Positions 36,501 through 49,257 of a DNA stretch of 64,000 nucleotides are shown here, piece by piece. How positions within the stretch are numbered: position 1 is the stretch's first letter; each line of letters begins with the position of its first letter. The DNA is from Hybos culiciformis (lineage: Eukaryota; Arthropoda; Insecta; Diptera; Hybotidae). The position numbers were made by a program, and so were the translations under genes. The stretch spans positions 26,709,557 through 26,773,556 of the forward strand of contig OZ023273.1 in the NCBI GenBank assembly GCA_964007475.1. The letters run 5' to 3'. The notes below the pieces were generated by a model. That model searched no databases. It was not told where the DNA came from and was given only the letters and a program-made list of their open reading frames with translations.

Positions 36501-39218
36501 GAGTTGGAGTCGGAGTCGGAGTCGTTACGAAAATTCGCGACTCCGACTCCAAGAACTTTTTTAGATAGATAGATAGATAGATAGATTCATTGAATTTTAA
36601 AAATTTTGTATACCTATGCAAAAATAAATAACATAATTAAAAAATTAAAATTTATATTATATCAATTAATTCACTTCCATTAATTACCCACAGCATAGTT
36701 TTCACTAGTATTTATAAATATATTTCCACATACGTTTAGCTTTGGAGTTGGAGTCGGAGTCGGAGTTGGAACTATTTTTTGACGACTCCAAAGCCCTGGT
36801 CTCCACACAGACACACTCCACTCAAATTGTTTTAGAAAAACCTTCAGTGCCTTAACATTGACGTCACTTGGTGTAAAGTTGCGTGTTCAGAATGACCCTT
36901 TCGTTTATAGAAAACTCAAATTATTCAGGATTTTACGACACGCCAGCGCCAGCGCCAGCACTACGATCTGTTTATTGTTTCTTACACATCGACGAGATAA
37001 GACGAAAAGATCAAATATAATTTTTCGATGTTTTGCTTAGTTTTCGACATATTAAACATTTTTTATAAATTTTTTAATTAAATAAAAATATTGTGTATAT
37101 AAATGGTCATTAGCAGTCAAAGATAAAAAAATGTGTACATAAATTTGTACTTATTTTATTGACTCTGTAAAAAAATAGTATTACATAAATTAATCGAAGA
37201 TAGCAGTAAGTATATTTGATACAATTAACAATTTATTTTTTATTCAAACAATATTGCTTGTTTTAATATATCAATTGCGTCATAATAATTAATAATTATA
37301 CATTAATAACTACTCTACATATATTAAAATAATCGATTCAATGAATTCAACAGATTTAAATAATCAATATTTTATTTTTTCAAGTTTTATAAATTGCAGT
37401 AAATAAAATCAACAAAATATACTTATTATGGGTACATAAAAGTAAAATGTTGTCAAGTCATTATTTCAATAAGTAACTTGAAGACTATGAGAGTCCTTAA
37501 TTAGAAAATCAACCACCTTCAAACTTCAAAGTTGAAGTCTATTATTGACATTATTTTCGGGTTAGAAGAGTTTAACCATAAAGGAAGAATAAATAAGAGA
37601 AATTTATTCCATACAAAAAATACAAATTAAAAAAAATTAAAGAAAAAATATCAAAACATATGAAATCACATTCTGAATTGCGTTTTTCTAGATAGCATTT
37701 GCGAGCATAACGACATAATATTCTGAGTCCACGTATTCTAAAGTAAAGATGATGTTATCCACTTATCTCACACCCCGCATTCCGAACTATCCCTAATAAA
37801 TGTTTGTTGTAATTTTTGTGCATACGAGAAGCTTTGAGTGAACATATTATTTTTTAATTCACTGCAGGGCCAGGTTTCTAAAAAAAAATTTAAAGCATCG
37901 ACTTTAAGGCTTAATAGAATGAATCATTTTTTGCAATTATTCTTTTTTTAATTTATTTCGTAACTATTTTATTATTCTTATCACTAATATTTTTTATCCA
38001 TATGATCCATTTGATTATGATAAATATTTTCGTGTTTTTTTTAACTATTCGCTATAAAATGTTTTATATAAAAATTTAAAAAGTTTTTGAAGAATTGTAC
38101 GATCATTTTGAAATTTTCATAAAATTGTTTGTTGTTTTTTTTAAAAACCATCAAGAAAAGAATTTTGTAATTTGCTTTGATAAAACAATTACAAGGTAGG
38201 TACATTATTAAAATGAGATCTAGAATGTAAGTCATTAGAGTATTTTTTTTAGCATATGAAGTTTTAGTTCCATTGCCGGAATAAAGTATTATGAGAATTG
38301 TTTAAACATTTTAATTCTTCTATATGTAGGTATTATTGGTTTGTGGCGCTTAAAGACTTAATGACTCCTACAGTTATAATATTAATAAACAAAATGCTAT
38401 ATGGAGCACTTGGTGAGATCTATTAAAAATTAATATAATAATATGAAAATGTAAATGTAAAAATTTCCCATATTTAAATTCAAAAAAAAAAGGAAAAAAG
38501 TTTGAAAAGTATACATAAACATAATTATATATATTTACACCTACAATTTATCTTCGAACCGAATTTTCTACTTGTATAATTTAAGCTTATCGATATCAAA
38601 ACGGAAAATACACCAGTTTAACAATAAAATTTTAATCAGTGGAATAATGTTTAATCTATATTTTTAATAACAATATTTTTAATATCCGTCGTAATTTCGT
38701 TGGGATTTACGCAGTTATGTATACTAAGTATGTATGGATTTGTACGCTGAATAATTTCCTAATTAGACCCACACCGAAATACACTTCATTTTATTTTTTT
38801 TTTGTTAAATTATCAATTTCAATCCAATTCAATTTTTCTTATCACTTAAATAATTAAATTTACCATTTGCTTTTTGCAGCAATTAAGATTGAATAATAAG
38901 AATAAAGGTTTGACGTAAATTATTAATTATAATAATACATTTTCTAGTTAATTTATACTAACCAGCAGTAATAACCCAACTGCTGTCGCCAACTGATATT
39001 AATGTTCCACTACAAATTCTTGTTGAATTGTCATCTTTTCCATGACTTGTTATAGAAACTTGCCAGGGAAATTGCTGAGGTGCTGCTATTTCCATTTCGT
39101 GAATTTCGTTAATAAATTGATATAATCTATTTTTAACGTGTTGCGATTTTATAGCAATGATAATCCAAAAAATTGTTAGAAATCCCATAAATTTCATATT
39201 CATTTTCAACAAAAACAT
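33597..39218 (-). CDS. Secreted trypsin-fold serine protease homolog, catalytically dead
   Basis: Two exons, 39218-38963 and 34207-33597, join in phase (T-A then A-Q-C) across a 4.7-kb intron to 288 residues. A hydrophobic signal peptide (MGFLTIFWIIIAI) is followed by FPWQVSI, CSGTLISVGDSSWVITAA, GWGEI, NDMALIKI, and the C-terminal FSRVTSFMNWI, the order of a chymotrypsin-fold domain. The catalytic His is Gln87 (ITAAQC instead of TAAHC), Asp132 is kept in NDMALI with the canonical 45-residue spacing, and the catalytic Ser is Ile235 (CETDIGSPL instead of GDSGGP). The activation site lacks IVGG. The reading frame is intact, so it should fold but not cleave: a serine protease homolog, a class that in insects often acts as a cofactor or binder. 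No clip domain is seen. Alternative start at Met 39203. Confidence 0.9.
34448..34584 (+). mobile_element. tRNA-derived SINE, copy 2
   Basis: GGTGCAGTGCCATTATTC and GCGTTCAATTCCCACCTCGG give weakened A and B boxes. They are followed by ACTGGAATTTCTG, GACTGAATTAAGTGTTGT, TTTGTTTC and an A-rich tail, in the same order as the copy at 22781-22914. Confidence 0.75.
34880..34985. repeat. Palindromic patch with TATGTCCTTTT units
   Basis: TATGTCCTTTTGAAAAGGACATA is self-complementary over its whole length, and GGCCTTTTCAAAGGGACATA follows as a diverged second unit; ATAGTCTTTAGACTAT at the left is also palindromic. The plan recalls the units of the foldback-like elements but the sequence differs. Confidence 0.5.
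36495..36800. mobile_element. GACTCC-rich element remnant, possibly hAT-like
   Basis: Two blocks of GGAGTTGGAGTCGGAGTCGG lie about 250 bp apart. The first is followed by an inverted GACTCCGACTCC; the second ends, read on the minus strand, with CAGGGCTTTGGAGTCG, which resembles a hAT-type terminus (CAGRG). The left end and target duplication are not clear. A GATA microsatellite lies between the blocks near 36564-36585. Confidence 0.45.
36985..37050 (+). repeat. Fragment of the GACGAAAAGAT dispersed repeat
   Basis: TCGACGAGATAAGACGAAAA then TTTTTCGATGTTTTGCTTAG matches units at 27000-27365 and the hairpin MITE at 56528-56755 with substitutions. Single unit, no ends visible. Confidence 0.6.
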
Positions 39219-39776
39219 TTTTTTTTTTTATTATTTTAATTTCTCACAGTCAGTTTTATGACTTTTTGATCGCCCGAAAAAATTAACTAGGTATTATAAA
39301 TGCAAAGTTTAATTTAACTTTATATTGACTGAAAACTTTATTCAATACTTATTAGAAATTCGAAAAAAAAAAAAAAATTTTTTATCAGCAATTTTCGTTT
39401 CCAGATAAGGAAAGAAAGCAAGCCTTTATCAGTCAATAAATAAATAAAATTCTTTTATTTAAATCGATGATGATTTTGAAAATTCTAATGGTTCTAGATA
39501 AGATATTAAAAAATGAATATAAATAAAATAAGTATTTGTGTATTGGTTAAAATATAAAATAGAACAATTATAATTTTGTGCAATTTCAAATGGGGGAATG
39601 TTTTTGTAATTGTAGTTGTCAAAGATCGGTAAAAAAATGTCAACAACAAATTCTTAAAGTTTTTTTTACTATAACTATTTATATTTTTTGCTACAAATAG
39701 GCAACGATATTCAAAGTTATGCGAATAATTGATAGATAAAAACCAATTATTAAATTTTTAATTTTAAAGTAGGTCT

Positions 39777-39830
39777 TTGATAACTACATCTACTTGCAAG
39801 TCTTTGATAACTACATCTACTTAAGTATGC
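39777..39830 (+). repeat. Short direct repeat, two units of about 26 bp
   Basis: GTCTTTGATAACTACATCTA occurs twice in tandem with near-identical continuation (CTTG, then CTTAAG). A local duplication without evident function. Confidence 0.7.
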
Positions 39831-42102
39831 ATCAATATGAATAACTATTTAGAAAATGAAAAACAATCTTCCTTGAAAACCTCAAATGCTTCAGATTAAT
39901 CGTATTTAAAGCAAAATACATTTAATTCTTGAACATATTTCTTGAGAATGGCTCATTGTGGTATAATCTGTGCTAAGGAATTTCATAATTTAAAAATTTA
40001 TATGTCGATTTTTGCTGCATAAAAATAAAACATCAGTAATAGTTAATAAATGTTCTTTTCATCAAATCAAACAGCACTTTGAAAGAGTATTTCCAAATAC
40101 TTTGACAAGAAAATTGATAAGTTTCCGCCTAGAGCCCTACTTAAAAACACTCACCTCAACAGAAAAAGAGTAAATGTTGTTGGTGATAAAAGGAATGCGA
40201 ATAAACTATTTTAATTAGCCCAGATTTGTAATAAATACAAACCTATTCAGCCCAAAATAATAGATATAGATACTTACTTTGCTTTCCAAGCAAAAGTGAT
40301 TAACATTTATTATTTAGAAGTATTGAGTAGAACACCACTCAAATAGAACACTTTAATCAATGTTACAGTTCTCTGATTTTTTTAATATTCAATAATAATT
40401 TGAGATCATTAGTCTCAATCAAGATTTAACCTATTTCAATAATATCGTCGATAAATAAAAGTAGTAAAAGGATTTCCAGTTTTTCTAACAATTTAAGCAA
40501 TTTAAAAAAAAAAAAAGTTTTTTTAAAAAATAATAAAATTCTTTCGGTGGTGTTGTTCGTTTTAAATTTATTAGTGGTGTTGTTGGTTTTAAATAAAAAA
40601 AAAGAGATTCTTCTGAAATAAAAAAAGGGTTTGATTGGATCTCTGTCTCGAATGAAAAAATTTCGAATGAAAAAATCTCGAAATAAAAAATATCGAAAAA
40701 GTTTTTTCATTCGAAATTTATATACACATTCGAGATTTGTTATGACTTCCAAAATAGAATATACCAAAAAACAAAAACATCTTTATTACGAATGCAATTT
40801 TAACATCCCACTTTCTTCGTGTTAATACAAGGTTTAAATCATAGGACTTAAGTGAGTTTGAAGACAAAGTGTAACCCAAATATTTTTTTTTAACAATATT
40901 TTATATAAACCACCGCTAGAGAAAAAAATTGGGTGAAAAAATCACACAACAACCTTTCCGAATAATAAATAAACTATCACATACTTATATACTGATGTAC
41001 CGCTTGATAATATAGCCTTACTTAAATAAATTAATTAAATACAGTGTTACAGTAAAAGATACTTTTTTTGATAAGAAGCATACAAGATTGTACAAATATG
41101 TATCAATTTGAACGCTTTTTACATAAGAAATTATTACACCTTGCAAAAATCAAAACTTAGTATGGCAATAATTATTTAAATAAAATTTTTAAGATTTTTT
41201 TTTTAAACGTTACCCTTAGTTAAAAATTTCGAATATATTCACTGCATCTACATATATAAGAGTATAAAGATTCTATAATAAAAATTCTACTAAAATCGAT
41301 ACTAAAATTAGGTAAAGTTTTTTTTTTTTTTTACTAAGAGCTACAAAAATAAGAAAAATATTTTGTCTGAAATTTCAAATTTTAATTTTTCTTTGAATTT
41401 AAATTAAAAGTCTAAATTTAATGGTTTATTTATTATAATATAAAGACTAATAAACAAATTATAATTTCTTACCAAACAATAACTAGGATTTATTATTATT
41501 ATTAAGTATTATGAATATATGTATATAATTTAAAGCTTAGTAGTTGCTTGTTTGTTCTACAATTTTTTTTTTTAAATTTATTCCATTCTTTCACTAACAA
41601 TCTTTTGTTATTTCGATATGGAACAATTGTGTTTTAATTAAGTATAATTTCCATTTTTTATTAAGTGAATATGTAAATCCATAATTACTTATTGCTCAAA
41701 CAGAAATGATATACATATATAAACGGAAGTCATCATATTCTTTTTTTAGTTCGCCAAATATTTTCTTCATCAAATCCAAACCTATGCTAAAAATTTGTAT
41801 TTTTAAAATTTATATTCGGGAACTATTCTAGAAACTCTTCAAAGGTTTTCCTCAAACAATAAAGGACTACTGAAAAACTAAATTATGCTTAAAAAAATTA
41901 ATACAATAAAAAAGAAATAAACTTTAATTTGTCACACTGCGACGATCTTCTAGTTTATAACTTGTTTCTGTGTGATTGATTATAGCCAACACGTTTTACT
42001 TTGGGTCAAAAACTTAATAGAAAGTTTTACAACTTTTTTTTATTCAATAGAGAAAAAAGAAGAATTTGAATTCTTTTTTGCCTTCCATAGAATGGTGTAT
42101 TT

Positions 42103-42634
42103 CAGTGGTTCTTATTTGGTAGCACTCGTAGCCTCCCAGGGGGTCGTGATGTTCGCTGAGGAGGCCCGCGAAATAGTGTGAAAAAAATGTAATTAAGAAA
42201 TTTTATTTCTGAAAATAAATTCAAAGAAAGCAATATGCCACAAATAATTCTAGAAATTGATATTCTGTAGAATTTCAATAAATCAGGCATATAATTTAAC
42301 TAAATTGACTGGATTTAATTCGATCATTTTTTACTCAAATAATTTTACACTACGATAAAGTCTCGATATATTTTTATATTTTAACATTTTTCGCGAAAAC
42401 TTTGTCCTTTTCGTGATTTTATTTTATATTTATTTAGCAGTTAATTTTTTCAAGAAAAAAAATGTACCTATACCCATTATTTTAATGCAAAAATTATCTA
42501 GTTTTGGTGATGAATCTAATCGTACAATAGTAAACCATCGATTATTTGTAGAAAAATATCAATAAAGTTTTAGGCCGGAAAAAAATGTATGGTTATTACG
42601 GGGGCCAATTAACACAAAATGTTAAGAATCACTG
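42103..42634. mobile_element. Non-autonomous hAT-like MITE with 8-bp target duplication
   Basis: The left end CAGTGGTTCTTA and the inverted right end CAGTGATTCTTA form short terminal inverted repeats starting with CAG, as in hAT elements. The flanks GTGTATTT (42095-42102) and GTCTATTT (42635-42642) form an 8-bp target duplication with one mismatch, the length hAT transposases make. Interior of 532 bp without a transposase ORF. Assignment to hAT rests on ends and duplication length. Confidence 0.75.
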
Positions 42635-43037
42635 GTCTATTTAACCCAATTAGCCCTGCTCCTTTTAATAGTAAAATAAAATCTTATTCCAATTTCGAAT
42701 ATAATCTTCAACTAAAAAAATATTATTTCTAAATGGTCTTTGTTAGACTCTATTTTTAAATTGAAAGCATCATTCATTCAAATAAATTTCGCATTATTTC
42801 ATTTTTAGTCAGTCTTTTAAGAACCATATGTCAGTAAAGTTGTAATAATAAACATAAAAATATTCTTTTTAATTTTCAATTTCTTAAACATTTATACCGC
42901 TGAGGTTATCACAGATGAACTTGAATAATAAAAAAAAAAAAATTTTATAAATTAAATTAAAAGCACAATATGCGTGATTAATATAACAAAAAAAAAAATA
43001 AATAAATAAAAAAGTGAGCAGTTTTAACTAAAAAACT

Positions 43038-46000
43038 ATGGCAATTAAAAGCATTTTTCTGTTCGTTGTCGCATTATTATTTTTTAATAAACTTCCAGGT
43101 AATTTTAATTTGTTATTTAATAAAAATTCTACCCATTATTGGATTATTAAAAATCTATCGTACCTACTTCATTTAATAACTACTATCTAAGTATGTAGTA
43201 TATTATTGAATTAAAACATTTTTGGTTAATTCATAATTTCTTGTCGATAAAAATAAAAAAATACGAAATAATACCGCGACTCTGAAAATCATCAAAAATT
43301 GGTACCCAAGGCCAAAAGTCAAAAATACTTCATATCATTTATTTTTATTGGATATAAATGTGACGGCGCAGCGATATAATTTAACTTTTTTACGCCGTTC
43401 TTCAGTTTACCTCAAGTTTATTTCCAACATTATAGATATTTGTGCAAGTACCTATACCTAGTACTACTACATAATACAACTTAGTATTTGTATGCAATAT
43501 TTGCTGCTAAAAATACATGAAATTTTTCAATTATTTAGAAGAATTTATTATTCAACTTAAAACATTACACTTATATCAAGATTTTTTTTGAAACATTTTA
43601 TGACTAAAATTTATTACTTCAAAATTGTTGCCGAAAGTTTTCTCTAAATGATATTATTGATTTTTAAAAAATCAGGAATGGATCACTAAATGGTAGTAAT
43701 GGTTAAGAGCTTGGAACGGCGAGACATCTCCCTTATCCTTTGCCATTTGCCATATCGTCTCAATCTCAATCTCAACTCGCCTAAAATTCGAAATTTTGTT
43801 GAATTATTCTTTGAAAAAGATTTTATCCGTTATAAATTTATTGATATCGATTGTACTAACTGTACGAGTAAACCGGAGTAAACATTTTTTTTTTAATATG
43901 TTAAATTTCTTACTGAATCAATAATAAATGTTTACTATATATATTTCGTTAGATATTAAAATAAAAGATCTTATTGATTATAAACTAAAAACTTTCTTTA
44001 TTTATTATGATTTATGATATATCAATATATAAGCATTAACTTAAATTTATTTAACTTTTAATTAATATACACAAGTAAAAAATTCACTTGCATCATATTC
44101 CAAAAACAAAATAATGTTTGCTTGATGAGATAGATATTCGTTCATTTTGTTTATATTTCATTAACCTAGAAATAATTACATAATGGTTGTCTCACATTCT
44201 CATCCACTACTACAACAAATAACATTATTTTTCGAAAAAATGTGAAAATAATTTGTTATAAGCTTTTGTACTAAACAATTGTTTTTATTTATGATATTAT
44301 TATCACTTATCGTAATATCCCAATTCCCAATTCAAATTTAAGAAATAAAATAAATAGAAGTCAACCATAATTTTTGGAAATTGAATACTATCATTATTCA
44401 GGGCTTTATATACAATTAAGTAGGTAGATACTTACTAAGTTACAAGCAAAATACTTTATACGTTTTATTTTTATATTTTATGTATAACATTTTCACATTA
44501 TTTCTTAATTTTATCTTTTTTTCTTAAAATGTATCTTTAACTTATTTTATGAATTTTCTTTACTTTTTTGTTTTGATAAAAAGAAAAATTATTTTACGAT
44601 TTTTTTAACTTTTTGTCAATACGATAGAGGAAAGTACCAGTTTCAGTTTCTAAAATAGCTATTTTGGAACGGACTCTAAATTCAATATATAATATCATAT
44701 ATTTAAATTAGAAATTTCGTTTTTCTATTTTTCATATCTGGGAATCAGTTAATTACTTTTTCACCTCAAATTTCAAAGTCCAGCTAAAATAAATAAAAGA
44801 TGGGTGTTGATGATGAGACATTTATATTTTAGTTAATTGATGGTTAGATTCTGTAAATTTTTTTTTATTTTTTCTATAAGATATATCTTTATCAAGTCGT
44901 GTGAGTTCGTTTAAAAAAAAATTAAGTTCAGAAATGTAGAACATAACAATCAAAATATTAATAAAAAAATTTGAAACGTTCGACTAGTTTTATTCAAAAA
45001 TATTAGAATAATTTCTTCTTACCAGAAAAATATATATATGTATTAAATATGTTCACGAGATATATATTAAATACGTTCGGTTTCTTGTTTTCACTTCACT
45101 GAAAAAAAATGTTTTTAATTCTTTAAAAAACTTGTCACTGGTTTCGTTCATCCGCCAACCCCCTTTTGAACTCATCAGTGGTTATTGGTCTGACGGACTA
45201 CCCAAAAAAAAATCTTAACAATCTTTGCTATAGCTTAGTTTTTCTTTGTTATAGCTTAGTGAAGTCTCGGTAAGATCACAGAGACGTATGATAAGTCCAT
45301 TGGTTGTACATAAAACGTAATACGTCTTTGTTTTACTTTTAGAGTATTTTTTTATGGTTTTTTTTTAGTAAATTTTTTGCCAATTTTTTTGTAGTTCGGT
45401 GGATGACAAGACTTAATAATTATTTATAAATTAATAGCATACAATCACAATACCATTATTTTCAGACACTTTATGCTCAGATTTTGAGACTTTATCATAT
45501 AGTCGTGATATTTTATATGGGAATATTGTTTTAACGAGTGAACAGCCAGAAATAGCAACCAAGACGTCTGGATTTTTCGGCAGTTTGACAAAATATTTCC
45601 GCGCTCCATCAACTACGGAATCTAATTATTTTTTGCATACACAACCAACTCCTACTAGTAATATTGTGATTCAGCCACCATTATTACCAAAAAATCAACA
45701 AGCAGTATATGCTAATAATGCCATATCAAGTACAACTGCTGGCAAATCTAATATTAAGAATTTAAACAAAATTATTTCAAACCCACCACTATCAGCAATA
45801 TCGTTCACATCAAACTCCGAAAAAATAGCCCAAGATCACTTTGGAGTGAAGCAAACACTTGAAATATCTACAACTCCATTTGCTGATTTGAAGTCTACTA
45901 TTGAGCCTGCAATTGGAGATGTTAAACCAAACTCGGATTTAACAGGAAAGTCTCTATCCGTACCACCAACGAATAATTATGATATTTCAACCCTTCAACT

Positions 46001-48646
46001 AAAATCAATGCCTGTTAGACCACATTTATTATTCGGCAGCGAGAATAAACAAGTGTGGACCTCCAGTAGATTTAATAATAACAGCGAGAAATATATTGAC
46101 CAAACAAAAAATTTATCTCCTCAGTATTTCGGTAGCTCTAACGTTAGAAGTGAATTTGACAGCACCGCTAAAAATTTAGTAAATCCAGATATTGTTAGCG
46201 ATTCTCCAACAATTCGTTTTTGGAAACGAGAGTACGGAAATCAAAATGATCCTATTACAACTAATGTAAATCAGAATATTGGATCTGGTACTGCTACATT
46301 TAGTACATTAGAATTTAATAATGAAAACTTTCCTCGTTTGCCATCACCTCAAAATTCAAATCAACGAACAATTGAAAATTACTCACAGTATAGTTCTCCG
46401 AAATCGACCCAAACACACTCAATTTCCACAAGAGTAGGCCAATATCCAGTTAGTTCAATCTCAAATAGTTACTCCGAACCATTACCGACACTAAATAATA
46501 GAGATGGGGGGATTGCTTCTGACGCAGAAATTCTTCAATTATCTGAAAACTTATTCAACAAAGACACCAATAATCAAAATCGATTTATCACTTTAAATTT
46601 GCAAGGAAAAACAAGGTCTTCTGAACGAACAGATAAAGCGCAAAATAAGTAAGTTGATAAAGAATTAATTGAAAATTAAAAATCCAGCAATAAGATAGCG
46701 AAAGAAATTTTTTAATCAGAATAGTCGTGTCGTTTGTGGTTAAAAATATTATTGATTTCTATACAAATGAAAATAATATTAAAATTAAGAAAAAACCTGG
46801 GCAAGGCATTTTACTTTAGCAAAAGGAATACTAAATATTAAAAGATCTGGATTCCAAACCTACGAACTCCCAGTTTTGATTTATCTGCACGAAATAACAA
46901 AAAAAACTTTGAAGAATTCCAGCAAGATCAATCATCAATCTTTAGGGTCTTCCTTTTCTAAACAATATTTCCAAAAATTAGCTTCAACACTACCATTACA
47001 ATCAATGAAGTCATTAAACAGAAAGACGATGTAACGAAACGATAGAATAATTTTGCTTAAAAAGTTGTTGTTATATGAAAATATGAATATTTTTGCGTTT
47101 AGGAAAAAAACTATTTAAATTCGTCTTAGATAGTCTTAAGGGATGGCGCATTAACTCCAAATGCTTTTTATTATACATTTATTCGTTTTTTATTTAAAAT
47201 TATATTTTTAGGTTGATGGAAATAAATGAACAAGCTTTTCGATCTAACTCAATAATGAAGCTTATTGACTTATTTGATAATTATGAACTTGATACAATGG
47301 TAAATGAAAACGTGGCTCCAATTGAACGGAAGGAAGAAAGTGAATTTTTGGATTCGATTATGTCGACATCAGTAATGACACAAGCAATGTTATTCCTTCA
47401 ACAAAAAGGTTTAGTAACATCAGATCCAGAAAAACATCGAGACTTAATTCGAACAATTTGGTTCACATTATATTCTCGAGGAAGAGGGCGGTTAGGCAGC
47501 TCAGCGTTTGAGCACGTATTTTTATCTGAAACAAAAAACGGATCTGTGATTGGATTACATAATTGGATATATTTTTATGAGCAAGAGAAAAATGGAAACA
47601 TTGATTACAAAGGATATATAAAAAAAATTGATCTAGGAACCGTGAGTACTATAAAATATTCTTTTATTATAAAAAAATTTCTGTATTAAATAATCCATCA
47701 CCTCGACATTCACAGTTCTTCCATTCTTCCCAATTTCAATTTGGACATTGGCATCTTAAAATTTTTTGATATTTCATCAACTTTATCGCAATTTTTTATA
47801 TTGCTCCCATAAACTGGATTGAAATGAAGTTATATTATCGCTGTTGAAACCAGATTGTAATTTATGTTGAAATTTTTGATTTTATAAAGTTGTCCATCCT
47901 TTGAAATTACCAATATCAGAAAAATATTTTGTTCCTCGAGATAACTAATAATCGTTTTAATACATTATATAAATAAGCGCCGCAAATCCCACTGAAAACA
48001 ACCAAAGTGTTGTGGCACAAAAAGGCACTGAATGTTTTTTTGTGTACCTAACTACTAGTGTGCATACAAATATTTCTTTTTATGAATATTTTATTTAATT
48101 TCTTACAGAAAGGATTTATTTTGAAAATTCGTTTTTCTCACAATGGAGTTGAAAAACCAGTTAACTCACTTTTTGTGGGTACTAGCCCGGAATTGGAACT
48201 GGCACTTTATACAATTTGCTTTCAAGTTCGTCCAGACAGTGATTGTCCAGTTGCATTGGCGGGAAAATTATTCAATATTGTTACCCACACGTAAGTTCTT
48301 AATTCTTGTATTGAAATGAAATGAAATGATTTATAAATAATATAATTTACCAAAGCTACGAAAAATTTTATATATATAAAAATAAAATTATTTTCTTAAC
48401 TTGATGCATGTTACACGTTTTCTAGTGTTACTTGATTCTCGGTCTGGGACCATGTCCCACGTAAAATTTGACTTAATAAAGACAAGTTCCTAAGTCCAAT
48501 AACCTATAGAGATCATATTGTGGAAAATAAGATCGTGGGCTTATTATATACATACTTGAGTTCATAACGAGAATAATTTGATTTTCTTCTTTAGGTTCCG
48601 TTATAGAGGTAAAAAGCTAATTGGCAGCGCATATCCTGAGATTTGA
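43038..48646 (+). CDS. Secreted EndoU-type endoribonuclease with long low-complexity N-terminal region
   Basis: Exons 43038-43098, 45466-46648, 47212-47641, 48109-48290 and 48595-48646 join in phase to 635 residues. The first exon is a signal peptide (MAIKSIFLFVVALLFFNK). Exon 2 encodes about 390 residues rich in Ser, Thr, Asn, Gln and Pro with no repeats or known domain. From about residue 415 the EndoU (XendoU, PP11) domain follows: GSSAFEHVFLSE with His516, GLHNWIYFYEQ with His531, NSLFVGTSPELELALYTICF, and the ending GSAYPEI. The two His match the catalytic pair of XendoU; Lys574 is the likely third residue by position. The family cleaves RNA after or near uridines, with manganese or calcium dependence in members studied. 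The substrate and the role of the N-terminal half are unknown. Intron 1 (2.4 kb) shows nothing recognised. Confidence 0.9.
47973..47998 (+). repeat. Isolated fragment of the foldback-element core motif
   Basis: GCGCCGCAAATCCCACTGA matches the core of the elements at 1140-2100 and 16757-17462, then diverges. It lies in an EndoU intron, just after an AT-rich run, without flanking palindromic units. Confidence 0.5.
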
Positions 48647-48758
48647 TAAACTACATATGAAAAGTTAATTTTATCATTACATTAATAAAAAATTAAATCT
48701 CAAAATAATGTATATATATAATTTTATTAAGTTAAGATATATTTATGTAAAAAAGTTA

Positions 48759-48764
48759 AATAAA
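48759..48764 (+). terminator. Candidate poly(A) signal of the EndoU gene
   Basis: AATAAA about 110 bases after the stop codon, followed by AGTTCAGTAAAAAATA. Confidence 0.5.
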
Positions 48765-49251
48765 GTTCAGTAAAAAATATTTTTATTAGCATAGAAATTT
48801 TTTATTTTAATAATAAGAACTAATTGAGGATACATGCTGCTGTGTACCTTCTACGTAAATTTGTTACAAAATAAAGCGACAAAAATACAAAAACTTCCCC
48901 TTTTAAAATTTTCTTTCATTTATTAGACTTTGTAAGAAATTTTCTAGGTTTTCCTGTTCACTAAATATCACAATCATCACTTTGATATATCAACATTATC
49001 CTCATATATTTGATATACTTTGTCCAACGTTTTTAAAGATCGGGCAAAATCGGGCAAAATTTTCAACATAAAACTTTTTTCATAATAGAGACTAAATTCA
49101 AAGTTATCGATTTAATTTCCAATCATCATACTGGTAAATTTCCTGTACCATTATTGATTTTGGTTTAAAAAATATAAGTACAGAAATCCCACATAGTCTA
49201 CAAACTGTGCGAACATCAAACTAAAAGTGCAAAAGTTCAACCAATTTTGTT

Positions 49252-49257
49252 TTTATT
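49252..49257 (-). terminator. Candidate poly(A) signal of the ABCB10 gene
   Basis: AATAAA on the minus strand about 65 bases past the stop at 49320; other AT-rich hexamers lie nearby. Confidence 0.35.

Larger units (their letters stand above)
34208..38962. other. Large intron of the protease homolog gene
   Basis: 4.7 kb holding a SINE (34448-34584), a palindromic patch (34880-34985), a GACTCC-repeat element (36495-36800) and a GACGAAAAGAT fragment (36985-37050). The rest is AT-rich without recognised content. Confidence 0.7.
39219..43037. other. Intergenic region, protease homolog / EndoU gene
   Basis: Upstream flank of two divergent secreted-protein genes. Contains a 26-bp direct repeat at about 39777-39830, a patch of TTCGAATGAAAAA repeats near 40650-40735, and a hAT-like MITE at 42103-42634. 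No credible ORF. Confidence 0.6.

Noticed and set aside
40426..40825. Lys/Phe/Arg-rich ORFs on both strands
   Set aside because: Produced by a patch of TTCGAATGAAAAA-type repeats and poly-A runs.
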